Below are positions 40,675-48,781 of a stretch of DNA of 64,000 nt, piece by piece. This DNA comes from an uncultured Collinsella sp. (GTDB lineage Bacteria; Actinomycetota; Coriobacteriia; Coriobacteriales; Coriobacteriaceae). Location of the stretch: positions 62,001-126,000 of the forward strand of contig CAKULD010000004.1 in assembly GCA_934667065.1 (NCBI GenBank), in the 5' to 3' direction. The position numbers and the translations under genes were made by a program. The notes beneath the pieces were generated by a model. The model did no database searches. It was not told the DNA's origin and saw only the letters and a list, made by a program, of their open reading frames with translations. Positions within the stretch are counted from its first letter, which is position 1; each line of letters starts with the position of its first letter.

Positions 40675-41739
40675 TCAGAATTCAATTTCAAATACAAACG
40701 ACTGGCGGAGCTCTCGCTTGGCTTGACTTGTCAGACTTGAATTCGCCCTTATGCTCAGCTTGCTGCACGCCTCATCGATAGCCATAGCAAGTGATACGGA
40801 CATGGTCATGGTCGTTTCGCTTTTCAATTCGACCCGATAGCTCTTCGCCTTGTTTTTATCCTCTCCACCGCATCTTGTCTCGATTAACAAGAGAATATCT
40901 GAGTCATGGGCATACCAATGGAGTTCAGGGCGCTGTGGAACCATGTCGCCCTCGAATTCCTGCGTAAACAGGATTTTCTTCTCATTTCTCGTTGAATCGC
41001 TCAAGGAGCCATCAATTCGAACCGAGCCCTTCTTTCCCGCCTTGGCATTCCCCTTAACCTGGTGGCCTCGCCGAGTTTCCTCGTACTCCGTCACCTCCAG
41101 CTTGCAGCGCTTCGCGCCAAGCATGAACGCGATCCGCCTCAACTCGGCCATCTTGTCTTGCTGCATGGTTGCGAAATAAGAGTCAAGGTCAACAAAGCGA
41201 GACCGATCAAAAGCATCTATGTAATAGGTGGAATAAAGAGATGGTTTAGGGTAGAAAGACAGCTCGCTATCCCCAATTGCTTCGCGGTACAGATTAAAAA
41301 TCTGCGTGCCCTTAACAGTATCCAGCCAACCAATAGCATCCTTACAGACGTCGATACCCCGACGCTCATTTCCGTCAACGATTCGAATCATGTTCGGCAA
41401 ATGGAATGAAGGGCTCTGATAGACCTCTTTGGTTACTGGTCTATACCTATTGAGCTGTTGTTGATATGCCCAATCGTTGACGGCATCACCGATATCCGCA
41501 GCAGCTCCCGCCGCGCCATCGGCCGCATCCGCAATAGCTGCTAAGGCGTCATCGGCCATCGGAGCGGCGGCGCGCATTGCATCATCGGCAACTTTCTGTA
41601 CGGTTGCAACCGCGCCCGCCACCGCGCTTCCGGCGCCATCAACTAGCCCGGCAGCGACCTTACGGATATCAAAACTCTGCTTATGTCGCGGCAACCCCTC
41701 CCTTTCGACGACAACAGCTAGATCGTCTTTGTCCTCCAT
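40675..41739 (-). CDS. Hypothetical protein with Ala-rich amphipathic N-terminal segment
   Basis: A 354-residue protein of no recognised family. Residues about 25-85 are an Ala/Asp-rich helical stretch (AAGLVDGAGSAVAGAVATV, ADDALAAIADAADGAAGAA) that could be membrane-associated or a coiled coil. The remainder is a mixed alpha/beta domain. No signal peptide. The ATG has AGGAGG upstream and lies 9 nt after the DUF4230 gene's stop, so the two are translationally adjacent and probably partners. Base composition is lower in GC than the core genes. Confidence 0.65.
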   Translation of the reverse strand: MEDKDDLAVVVEREGLPRHKQSFDIRKVAAGLVDGAGSAVAGAVATVQKVADDAMRAAAPMADDALAAIADAADGAAGAAADIGDAVNDWAYQQQLNRYRPVTKEVYQSPSFHLPNMIRIVDGNERRGIDVCKDAIGWLDTVKGTQIFNLYREAIGDSELSFYPKPSLYSTYYIDAFDRSRFVDLDSYFATMQQDKMAELRRIAFMLGAKRCKLEVTEYEETRRGHQVKGNAKAGKKGSVRIDGSLSDSTRNEKKILFTQEFEGDMVPQRPELHWYAHDSDILLLIETRCGGEDKNKAKSYRVELKSETTMTMSVSLAMAIDEACSKLSIRANSSLTSQAKRELRQSFVFEIEF

Positions 41740-41748
41740 GGTGACCTC

Positions 41749-42420
41749 CTATTTCCGATAGTCGAAATCGACCGTATACTCATCGCCAAAAGCCGAGTTG
41801 AACATCGCACGGATATTTGCTTCGGCGTTCGCTCGAGCCTCCTCGAGCAGTTTGCCATCCTTGATGGCCTCGCTTTCACTCCGCTCCTTGCACTGCGCTT
41901 CAAACGCCGTGACGTCTTTAACCTCAATGGGATTGAGGATGTTGTTGCGCTCCTCGAGAGCACCCGACTTATTCATATCCGGCGTGTTCGAGATCACATA
42001 AGGCTCATCGATCGTAATGGTCAGCTTTTTCTTGTTCGTATGTATCTCTGCCGTCTCGAGATTCACGCCCGCCTTAATGGTTCCCACATAGCGGTACCAA
42101 AAGCTGTTTTCCGTAAACGGGATATCAAACCAATCGAAAAACCTCTTGGTATCCGTCACCTTATCGACAATCGCATAGTTCTGCGATGCAGAAACCATCT
42201 CGTTCTGGGAGGCGATGCGTTCAAACACGACCGATGGGGAGAGCGTATTGGGGGCCGCTTCTTTCGCACCCGCAGCTTTGCCGTTATTAAAGATGGTAAT
42301 AAAAAGTGCAGCCACAATCAGCCCGCCAAGCGCCAGGCCCGCGAAGAATACCTTGGGTTTCGTCAGAATTCTCCCGAGCTTCGCTTTCAGCGCCCCCATG
42401 CCTTCCTCCATCTCATTCAT
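41749..42420 (-). CDS. DUF4230 membrane-anchored protein
   Basis: A 223-residue protein with one transmembrane segment (VFFAGLALGGLIVAALFITIF, in two parts, residues about 24-44). The extracytoplasmic domain resembles DUF4230 (VFERIASQNEMVSASQNYAIVDKV, YVGTIKAGVNLET, ITIDEPYVI). DUF4230 proteins are widespread membrane-anchored domains of unknown function. AGGAATAGGGG precedes the ATG. It is the first gene of a two-gene unit with the hypothetical protein downstream. Confidence 0.75.
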   Translation of the reverse strand: MNEMEEGMGALKAKLGRILTKPKVFFAGLALGGLIVAALFITIFNNGKAAGAKEAAPNTLSPSVVFERIASQNEMVSASQNYAIVDKVTDTKRFFDWFDIPFTENSFWYRYVGTIKAGVNLETAEIHTNKKKLTITIDEPYVISNTPDMNKSGALEERNNILNPIEVKDVTAFEAQCKERSESEAIKDGKLLEEARANAEANIRAMFNSAFGDEYTVDFDYRK

Positions 42421-42583
42421 CCCCTATTCCTTTCAAGCTCCCTGCTATTTAAGAAACTGCCATAGATTATGCCTCATGCCTAAATCGTTGTTTTCAGCGC
42501 GTCTTTAGACGAGGGCAGCTGCTTGCAATCCGAAATAATAGACATTCGTTCGCGGCATTTGTTGCTCAATAAATGATATGAAA

Positions 42584-42621
42584 CGGGCGGGTCAACCGTT
42601 CGTTGCCGATTAACCCGCCCC
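42584..42621 (-). terminator. Terminator of the lipoprotein gene
   Basis: On the minus strand GGGGCGGGTTAA...TTGACCCGCCC is followed by GTTTC, 14 nt after the lipoprotein stop. The arms are strong but the T-run is weak. Confidence 0.6.
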
Positions 42622-42634
42622 TTCCGCGCGACAC

Positions 42635-43450
42635 TTATTTATTTACATCGTAGCTGGAAACAGATGCGACAACGCGCGCAGCGTCCACATCGGACATTGC
42701 CTCGAACTTGACCTTCTCCCCCGGCGCCCATGAAGAAGTGTCCGCATAGGTCTCCTCTGCTTTAACGTCATCTGCATCATAGAGAGCAAGCGTCAGGCCA
42801 ACGTTTGAGAACGATATACCAGAGGTGTTCTCAACTACGGCTGTATACGTATACAGGCCATAACCGTCATCCGATTTTTCGAAATATGCTCCCTGAATCA
42901 AACTGTTGATGGCGTCCTCATTGCGAGTCTTCTCTGCTACGGACTTTCCGTTCTTAATCAATTCGTCGAAATCATCCTTGTATTTCTCCCCGACTTCCAA
43001 CCCGTAATTATCGACAAGCTTCTTGAGCTGCTCAGACCGCTTATCGTAGACCTTATTCCATTCTTCGTAATAATCAGAAGACGATTGCGAGTAGTCCTCG
43101 GTCACTTTAAGCTGATCATCAAGCAGATTCAGATATGCGATGACGTCTTGCTGCATCTTGGAATCCTTGAACCTGGCGTTCTTGAGTTCCTTATCGTTCT
43201 TGATCTCGGCCTTAATAGCTTCCTGGATATTCTCGGTTGAATGAGGGTCATCATCGTTTGCATTAGATTCAATAACGTCGGACCTTTTCTCAAACCCCGC
43301 GGCGATAACATTCATCGCCTTGTCGTCGACATATTTCGGTTTTTCTGAGTTTGTAGCATTCTGAGAACAGGCCGAGATGAATCCCAGAGAACAGATAAGC
43401 AGAACAAGCAAGCCCATCATAGGCTGCATTTTAGTAGCATTTCGTTTCAC
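42635..43450 (-). CDS. Lipoprotein with FxLYD-type C-terminal domain
   Basis: A 271-residue predicted lipoprotein. The hydrophobic signal MMGLLVLLICSLGFISAC carries a lipobox ending at Cys near residue 28. A charged helical region follows (residues about 60-170). The C-terminal domain has VVENTSGISFSNVGLTLALY and PGEKVKFEA, typical of FxLYD domains. GTG at 43450 was chosen, with GAAGGGAAATAGTC before it, rather than the ATG at 43483. Composition is AT-richer than the core genes. It lies in an accessory block with a recombinase gene. Confidence 0.75.
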   Translation of the reverse strand: MKRNATKMQPMMGLLVLLICSLGFISACSQNATNSEKPKYVDDKAMNVIAAGFEKRSDVIESNANDDDPHSTENIQEAIKAEIKNDKELKNARFKDSKMQQDVIAYLNLLDDQLKVTEDYSQSSSDYYEEWNKVYDKRSEQLKKLVDNYGLEVGEKYKDDFDELIKNGKSVAEKTRNEDAINSLIQGAYFEKSDDGYGLYTYTAVVENTSGISFSNVGLTLALYDADDVKAEETYADTSSWAPGEKVKFEAMSDVDAARVVASVSSYDVNK

Positions 43451-43611
43451 GACTATTTCCCTTCGATTGACGTTAAGATCCATAGCCCCTCGTCAAAAAG
43501 CAGACGAATTGGCGACGCGGTGGCACTATTTGGTTCAAGGGCGTGAACTGGATAAATATCGAGGGAAGGAGTGAGCCCTGTACAATAAACTCCCCTCGTC
43601 AAAACGTCTAG

Positions 43612-44247
43612 CTAAAGAGGACGGACAGACGGCGAACGGTCAAAACCGGTCGCGTCCGCCCGTCTCCAACGATCGAACGTCGATGCGCTGACGTTCAAAA
43701 GCATTGCGGCCTCACGCCTCGTAACCTCACCCCCTTCGTATGATCTGATGACATCGCGATAGCTATCCGGGCGTTCGAGCGCCGGTCTCCCAAATCTCAC
43801 ACCACGCAGACGTGCCGACGCGATGCCCTCCGCCTGGCGCTGCTTGATGTTTTCGCGTTCCAGCTGCGCCACGTAGCTCAAAATCTGGAGGACCAGATCC
43901 GCCATGAACGTTCCCGTGATGCCATCGGGTTGCTCGCGTGTATCGAGCAGTGGCATATCAAGCACCACGATAGCAGCGCGCCTATCCACCGTAATGCGCC
44001 GCCATTCATCGAGGACTTCACGGTAATTGCGACCCAAACGATCGATACTTTTGATAACGAGAACGTCGCCCTCGCGCAGCCTGCGCAGAAGGCGCTGGTA
44101 CTGGGGGCGCTTAAAGTCCTTACCGCTTGCCTTGTCAGCGTAAATCTGACCCCGTTGAACGGGAAACCTTCCCAGTGCGTCCAACTGGCGGTCCAAGTTC
44201 TGGTCCGCGGAAGAGACACGCGCATACCCAAAGATTCGATTGTCCAT
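43612..44247 (-). CDS. Serine recombinase (resolvase/invertase family)
   Basis: A 211-residue site-specific recombinase. The N-terminal catalytic domain contains IFGYARVSSADQNLDRQLDAL (in two parts; nucleophile Ser near residue 10) and LVIKSIDRLGRNYREVLDEW; the RQAEGIASARLRGVRFGRP hinge follows, then a helix-turn-helix (VTRREAAMLLNVSASTFDRWRR). Length and layout fit small resolvases and DNA invertases. The start at 44247 (MDNRIFGY) is preceded by GATAGGGG. No transposase lies next to it, and no paired crossover site was recognised, so it may be the remains of a mobile element or an orphan invertase. Confidence 0.9.
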   Translation of the reverse strand: MDNRIFGYARVSSADQNLDRQLDALGRFPVQRGQIYADKASGKDFKRPQYQRLLRRLREGDVLVIKSIDRLGRNYREVLDEWRRITVDRRAAIVVLDMPLLDTREQPDGITGTFMADLVLQILSYVAQLERENIKQRQAEGIASARLRGVRFGRPALERPDSYRDVIRSYEGGEVTRREAAMLLNVSASTFDRWRRADATGFDRSPSVRPL

Positions 44248-44465
44248 CATTGCCCCTATCGGCCGCCTCATGGCAGCATCAGCTCAAGCGAGAGCCCACT
44301 CACTATAGGGCGTGCAAATTTCGCGAATGGGTTGAGGATATTTTGGCCCTCAAGCACAAGCTATTCAAGCGCCATGCCGATAACGTGTTGGCTTTTAACT
44401 GTAATTAACTACTTTTAACCAGAATTAACCAGAATAGAAAACAGTAATGTTGACAGGCCTTGCTG
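44248..44465. other. Gene-poor interval with short iterons, upstream of the recombinase
   Basis: Contains an exact tandem TTAACCAGAA TTAACCAGAA (44415-44434). Together with neighbouring GTTAA motifs on the minus strand it forms an iteron-like cluster. A plus-strand frame ending at 44406-44408 reads KFREWVEDILALKHKLFKRH, protein-like but unidentified and possibly the tail of a lost gene. ACTCACTATAGGG at 44298-44310 resembles half of a T7 promoter, probably by chance. Confidence 0.4.
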
Positions 44466-44500
44466 GGATGCGACAAAGGGACAGTCCCTTTGTCGCATCC
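44466..44500. terminator. GGGAC palindrome family P3, copy at the UvrA-like gene
   Basis: 17-bp perfect arms GGATGCGACAAAGGGAC / GTCCCTTTGTCGCATCC with a one-base spacer, ending 2 nt before the UvrA-like stop codon. A close relative lies at 48751-48781, after another minus-strand gene. Position suggests termination, but there is no T-run. Confidence 0.6.
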
Positions 44501-44502
44501 GT

Positions 44503-46989
44503 TTACAGGTAGCGACCGGTGATGCTGTTTGAGCAGGCCGCGATGTCTGTCGGTGTACCGGCGCAGACGATTTTGCCGCCGGCGTCGCCGCCGCCTGGGC
44601 CCATGTCGATCACGAAGTCTGCGTTGCGGATAAGGTCAAGGTCGTGCTCGATCACGATGACTGTGGCACCCTTGGCAACGAGGCCGTCGAACACACTCAA
44701 CAGCACCTGGACATCGAGCGGATGCAGGCCAATCGTGGGCTCATCGAACACAAACACCGCGTCGTCCTGCACGCGGCCCATCTCGCTCGCGAGCTTAAGG
44801 CGCTGCGCCTCGCCACCCGAAAGCGCCGGCGTGGGCTCGCCGAGTGTGAGGTAGCCCAGACCCAGGTCGTGCAAGGTCTGCAAGCGCGCCTGAACCTTCT
44901 TGAGTCCCACTGTGGCGTCGAGCGCTTCGTCCACGCTCATATCCATAAGCTGCGGCAGCGTAAGCAGGCTGCCGTCCTTGCCCTCGCGATGGATATGCGA
45001 GGCGGCCTCGGCGTAGCGCGAGCCGCGACATGCGGGACAGACGATCTCGACATCGGGTAAAAACTGCACGTCGAGCGATATGGAGCCGGTGCCATCGCAC
45101 GTGGGGCAGCGCAAGGCACCAGTGTTGTAGCTAAAGGCGCCCGCCTTGTAGCCGGCAGCTTTGGCCTCGGGTGTACGGGCGAAGGCGCGACGCAGCTCAT
45201 CGTGGATATCAGCATAGGTCGCCACCGTCGAGCGCACGTTGGCACCGATGGGCGTGGCGTCGATGAGGTTGGCGCGGGCGATTCCCTCGGCATCGATCCA
45301 GCGCACATGGCGCGGCAAGCGCTCGCCGGCTGCCTGCGCCTTAAGCGCGGGGATGAGTGTCTCGAGCACGAGCGTCGTCTTGCCCGAGCCAGAAACACCC
45401 GTCACTGCGACGAAACGGCCGCGCGGGATATCGACTTTGAGCGGCTTGACGGTATGAATTGCGCCGGTCGCCATGCGAATATGGCCCTGGTCAAACATTT
45501 CAACGACGTCCACCTGCGGACGCAGGCGCTTGGGGCCCGAGCGCAAGAACGGCGCGATGCGGCTACCCTGCGATTGCTCAACCTCATCCACCGTCCCGGC
45601 AGCAATCACGTTGCCGCCGCCCGCTCCGGCAACGGGGCCCATCTCGACCAGATAGTCTGCCTCTGCCAGCACGCGTGTATCGTGGTCGACGACGACCACC
45701 GTGTTGCCATCGCTCACCAGGTCGCGCATCACGCCCACCAGGCCGTCAACGTTGGCCGGATGCAGGCCAATCGAGGGCTCGTCCAGCACATAGAGCACGC
45801 CCGTCGAGCGATTTCGCACCACGCGGGCAAGCTGCACGCGCTGACGCTCGCCCGTAGAGAGCGTGGCACCAGCACGATCGAGCGAGAGATAGTCAAGCCC
45901 CAAGTCGACCAAACGGCGAGCCGTGCTCAAGAACGAATCACAGATGTCCGCTGCCATGGGCTGCATCTCGCCCGGCAACGACGCGGGCACGCCACGCACC
46001 CACTCGATCGCCTCGCCCAGCGTCATAGCTGCAGCCTGCGCCAGATTGATGCCACGCACCTGGGGCTGACGTGCCGCCTCGGAAAGACGCGTGCCACCGC
46101 AGTCGCGACACGGCCCCTCGCGCAAAAAGCGCGCCACGCGTTTGAGGCCCTTGTCGTCCTTAACCTTGGCGAGCGCGTTCTCGACGGTATAGACGGCGTT
46201 GTAGTACGTAAAGTCGAGCGGTGTGGCGCCCTCTCCGTTCTTGGGCACGTAGAGGATATGCTTCTTAACCGCCGGGCCATGGAACACGATATTGCGCTCA
46301 TGCGCCGTGAGTTGGTTAAACGGCACGTCAGTGGGCACGCCCATCTCACCGGCAACCTGCTTCATCAGGTCCCACATGAGCGTGCCCCAAGGAAGTACCG
46401 CGCCTTCGTTGATGGTCTTGCTCTCGTCGGGCACCAGGCTCGCCTCGTCCACCTCGCGCATAACGCCGGTGCCGCCACAAGTGGGACACGCGCCGCCACT
46501 GTTAAAGGCAAGGTCCTCGGCGCTCGGCGCGTAGAACTCGCGGCCGCATGACGGACAGGTAAGCGACAGGCCCGCGGCAACATTGAGGCTCGGCTCCACG
46601 CGCGCTCCGCAGTGCGGACACACATGATGGGCGCAACGGCTAAAGAGCAGGCGCAGGCTGTTGTTGAGCTCGGTCATAGTGCCAAAGGTCGAGCGCACGC
46701 CCGGCACGCTCGGACGTTGATGCAATGCGAGCGCCGCCGGCACGTGCAGGACCTCGTCTACCTGAGCATGTTCGGCCTGCGTTAAGCGACGGCGGGTATA
46801 GGTGCTGAGCGCCTCCAGGTAACGGCGCGAGCCCTCGGCATAGAGGACACCCAGCGCCAGCGAGCTCTTGCCCGAGCCCGACACACCGGCAATGCCCACG
46901 AGCTTTCCCAGCGGAATATCGATATCGATGTCCTTGAGATTATGGACGCGTGCGCCCCGCACCTCGATAGCGCTTGGTTGCTGTGGCAA
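44503..46989 (-). CDS. UvrA-like ABC ATPase without UvrB-binding domain
   Basis: An 828-residue protein with two ABC modules: Walker A GVSGSGKSS and GVSGSGKTT, signatures LSTGERQRVQLA and LSGGEAQRLKLA, and zinc cysteines in VCPHCG...TCPSCG, CPTCGG and CPTCDG. Canonical UvrA (about 940 residues) carries a UvrB-binding insert after the first zinc module; here the text passes from CPSCGREFYAPSAEDL straight to CPTCGGTG. This matches UvrA2/DrrC-like proteins linked to drug or DNA-lesion tolerance rather than standard excision repair. A TTG start at 46989, 2 nt after the GNAT stop, is inferred from the position of IEVRGARVHNLK. Confidence 0.88.
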   Translation of the reverse strand: MPQQPSAIEVRGARVHNLKDIDIDIPLGKLVGIAGVSGSGKSSLALGVLYAEGSRRYLEALSTYTRRRLTQAEHAQVDEVLHVPAALALHQRPSVPGVRSTFGTMTELNNSLRLLFSRCAHHVCPHCGARVEPSLNVAAGLSLTCPSCGREFYAPSAEDLAFNSGGACPTCGGTGVMREVDEASLVPDESKTINEGAVLPWGTLMWDLMKQVAGEMGVPTDVPFNQLTAHERNIVFHGPAVKKHILYVPKNGEGATPLDFTYYNAVYTVENALAKVKDDKGLKRVARFLREGPCRDCGGTRLSEAARQPQVRGINLAQAAAMTLGEAIEWVRGVPASLPGEMQPMAADICDSFLSTARRLVDLGLDYLSLDRAGATLSTGERQRVQLARVVRNRSTGVLYVLDEPSIGLHPANVDGLVGVMRDLVSDGNTVVVVDHDTRVLAEADYLVEMGPVAGAGGGNVIAAGTVDEVEQSQGSRIAPFLRSGPKRLRPQVDVVEMFDQGHIRMATGAIHTVKPLKVDIPRGRFVAVTGVSGSGKTTLVLETLIPALKAQAAGERLPRHVRWIDAEGIARANLIDATPIGANVRSTVATYADIHDELRRAFARTPEAKAAGYKAGAFSYNTGALRCPTCDGTGSISLDVQFLPDVEIVCPACRGSRYAEAASHIHREGKDGSLLTLPQLMDMSVDEALDATVGLKKVQARLQTLHDLGLGYLTLGEPTPALSGGEAQRLKLASEMGRVQDDAVFVFDEPTIGLHPLDVQVLLSVFDGLVAKGATVIVIEHDLDLIRNADFVIDMGPGGGDAGGKIVCAGTPTDIAACSNSITGRYL

Positions 46990-46991
46990 CT

Positions 46992-47549
46992 TTATCGCCC
47001 CTCTTCTACCTGCTTGCGCCAGTCATCGCAGGTCAAATACGTAAAGTACTCGGTGCGTACATCACCCATGAGCTCACAGGGCACGTCGTGCTCAACGTGA
47101 TGCGGCGCGAACCCACATTTTTGCTGCACGCGCAGCGACTTGTTATTGCCCTCGTAGTATCCGCACCAAAGCGCCCTGCAGTCGAGCGTTTCGAACGCAT
47201 AGCGCTGCACGGCGTGCACCGCTTCGGGGGCAAAACCTCGACCCCAGAATGGCTTGGCGATCCAATACCCCACCTCGAACTCGAGTCCAGCCCTTTGACC
47301 GTTCGACTCGCAGCGAGGCGGCATGAGTCCAATGCTGCCCACAGGCTCGTCTGTCCCAGCCAGACAAACGGCAAAGGTATGGGGCGCGGAAAAGACCGTC
47401 CGAATGATCTCCCTGCTTTCATCAATGCTTCGATGGGGCGGCCAGCCCGCAGCCGGCCCCACGTCCGGGTCGCTTGCGTAGGCAAACAGACTTGCCGCAT
47501 CCGTCTCGCGCCACGGACGAAGCGTCAAACGCTCAGTTTGAATCACCAT
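46992..47549 (-). CDS. GNAT acetyltransferase (RimJ/RimL-type)
   Basis: A 185-residue acetyltransferase. TERLTLRPWRETDAASLFAY is the N-terminal strand-helix of RimJ/RimL-like proteins; FEVGYWIAKPFWGRGFAPEAV contains the acetyl-CoA pyrophosphate loop, and NNKSLRVQQKCGF the C-terminal motif. It probably acetylates an N-terminal or small-molecule amine. GAGG precedes the ATG. Its stop is 2 nt from the TTG of the UvrA-like gene, so the two are translated together; joint involvement in resistance is possible. Confidence 0.88.
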   Translation of the reverse strand: MVIQTERLTLRPWRETDAASLFAYASDPDVGPAAGWPPHRSIDESREIIRTVFSAPHTFAVCLAGTDEPVGSIGLMPPRCESNGQRAGLEFEVGYWIAKPFWGRGFAPEAVHAVQRYAFETLDCRALWCGYYEGNNKSLRVQQKCGFAPHHVEHDVPCELMGDVRTEYFTYLTCDDWRKQVEEGR

Positions 47550-47563
47550 GTTTTGACCTCACA

Positions 47564-48682
47564 TCACTCGTGCCATAGAACGCGGTCGCGGATGTACTCG
47601 CCCAGCATGGGTACGGTAAACCGGACGAGGCCGTATCCGGCAGCCTCGATGACGCGCTCGCGAATCAAGCTTGCGCGATACTTGCTCGCCCAGCTCTGGG
47701 TGTGGTCGCAGCGCTCGATGATGTCTGCCATGCGCGTCGGCTTGTCCTCGTCAACCGCCATCGCCTCGATAAACAGACGCTGCGGGCTGCGCAGCCCGTA
47801 ATACAGCGGTGCGTCGACCGCTTCGTAGAACTCGGAGATAGCATCCGTGTGGCCAGCCTCGACATCGCGCCCTTCGATGGCCTGCGAACCACGCCGGGTA
47901 GCAGACCGCCACATGTAATAGCCCACCAGCTGGACCATATAGGGATGTCCCATGCTCTTGTGCGCCGCAAGGTCCGCCGTCTCCGCATCAACGTTAAGGC
48001 CGGCATCCTGAACCGTCTGGATAAACGCATCGCGTACCTTGGGCAAAGAAATCGCCCCCAACGTACGCTGCTGGGCACGTCGCAAAAATGTCACGCTCGG
48101 CTCCTCGAGCAAGTCGTCCACCATACTGGGCAGGCCGGCAAACACCAAAGCAAGACCGCGTTGCTCGCTATCGGGCAGGCCCGTGGCATCTTGGTCTCCC
48201 AGCACCTGCTGATAGAGAACGGCCAAGGCGGCCAACTCCTCGATAGATGCCGACTGCGCCTCGTCGATGGCAAACAGAATGCCCTTGCCCTGCCCGAGCT
48301 TCTTGAGACGCTCGTTGACCAACCCACGCAGCGTTTCGCCCTTTGCACGCGCCGCCTCGACCGACATCCGGCCAAACGACGGGCCGAATTCCATAGATGT
48401 CACGACGGGTTTGTTTGAGCGAAGCGCGTCGGCCAGGCGGTCGCATAAGCCGAGCGATGCCGAATCGGAAATGACCGCCCAACCGCGCTCTGCCGCCAAG
48501 CGCTGCAACTCGCGCAGCAGGACCGTTTTGCCACAGCCGCGGTTTCCCGTGATGAGCATGAGCCTGCCCGGCGCTCCCGCGCCGCTGTCGAGGCCTTCTT
48601 CAAAATCCTCAATGACCGACTCGCGGCCGATCAACACCGGAGGCCGCTTGCCAGCCGTTGGCTTAAAGGGATTTGGATTCAT
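47564..48682 (-). CDS. AAA-family ATPase (ATP-binding protein)
   Basis: A 372-residue STAND/AAA-type ATPase: VLIGRESVIEDFEEGL, Walker A ITGNRGCGKTVLL (residues about 43-55), Walker B GILFAIDEAQ and a sensor-like LALVFAGLPSMVDDLLEE. The C-terminal winged-helix region (MADIIERCDHTQSWASKYRASLIRERV, in parts) resembles archaeal-type Orc/ATPase proteins used as regulators or in toxin-like systems. GAGGAGG precedes the ATG. Three 10-bp direct repeats lie in its promoter region. The gene is separated by 14 nt from the GNAT gene downstream. Function unknown. Confidence 0.8.
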   Translation of the reverse strand: MNPNPFKPTAGKRPPVLIGRESVIEDFEEGLDSGAGAPGRLMLITGNRGCGKTVLLRELQRLAAERGWAVISDSASLGLCDRLADALRSNKPVVTSMEFGPSFGRMSVEAARAKGETLRGLVNERLKKLGQGKGILFAIDEAQSASIEELAALAVLYQQVLGDQDATGLPDSEQRGLALVFAGLPSMVDDLLEEPSVTFLRRAQQRTLGAISLPKVRDAFIQTVQDAGLNVDAETADLAAHKSMGHPYMVQLVGYYMWRSATRRGSQAIEGRDVEAGHTDAISEFYEAVDAPLYYGLRSPQRLFIEAMAVDEDKPTRMADIIERCDHTQSWASKYRASLIRERVIEAAGYGLVRFTVPMLGEYIRDRVLWHE

Positions 48683-48715
48683 GTCGGCCTCCTCGGATTG
48701 GCAAACGCTATCTAC

Positions 48716-48748
48716 AGTTATACCAACTTATACCGAGTTGTACCAACT
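48716..48748 (-). promoter_or_regulatory. Three tandem 10-bp repeats in the AAA ATPase promoter
   Basis: AGTTATACCA, ACTTATACCG and AGTTGTACCA follow one another without spacing, so the repeat period is one helical turn. On the minus strand they contain TATAAC/TATAAG -10-like and TTGGTA -35-like strings. They lie 34-66 nt upstream of the ATG. Likely a cooperative operator. Confidence 0.55.
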
Positions 48749-48750
48749 GA

Positions 48751-48781
48751 ATGTGACAAAGGGACTGTCCCTTTGTCACAT
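48751..48781. terminator. GGGAC palindrome family P3, copy at the TetM-like gene
   Basis: 15-bp perfect arms ATGTGACAAAGGGAC / GTCCCTTTGTCACAT with a one-base spacer. It overlaps the stop codon of the minus-strand TetM-like gene (48776-48778). Same family as 44466-44500 and the fragment at 40636. Confidence 0.6.

Noticed and set aside
44298..44310. ACTCACTATAGGG, matching the downstream half of the T7 promoter
   Set aside because: The polymerase recognition half does not match (15 of 20 positions overall), and no phage gene or vector sequence surrounds it, so chance is the simplest explanation.
44307..44408. KFREWVEDILALKHKLFKRH frame as a RhuM-like gene remnant
   Set aside because: Too short and without a diagnostic motif; mentioned only as unidentified sequence.
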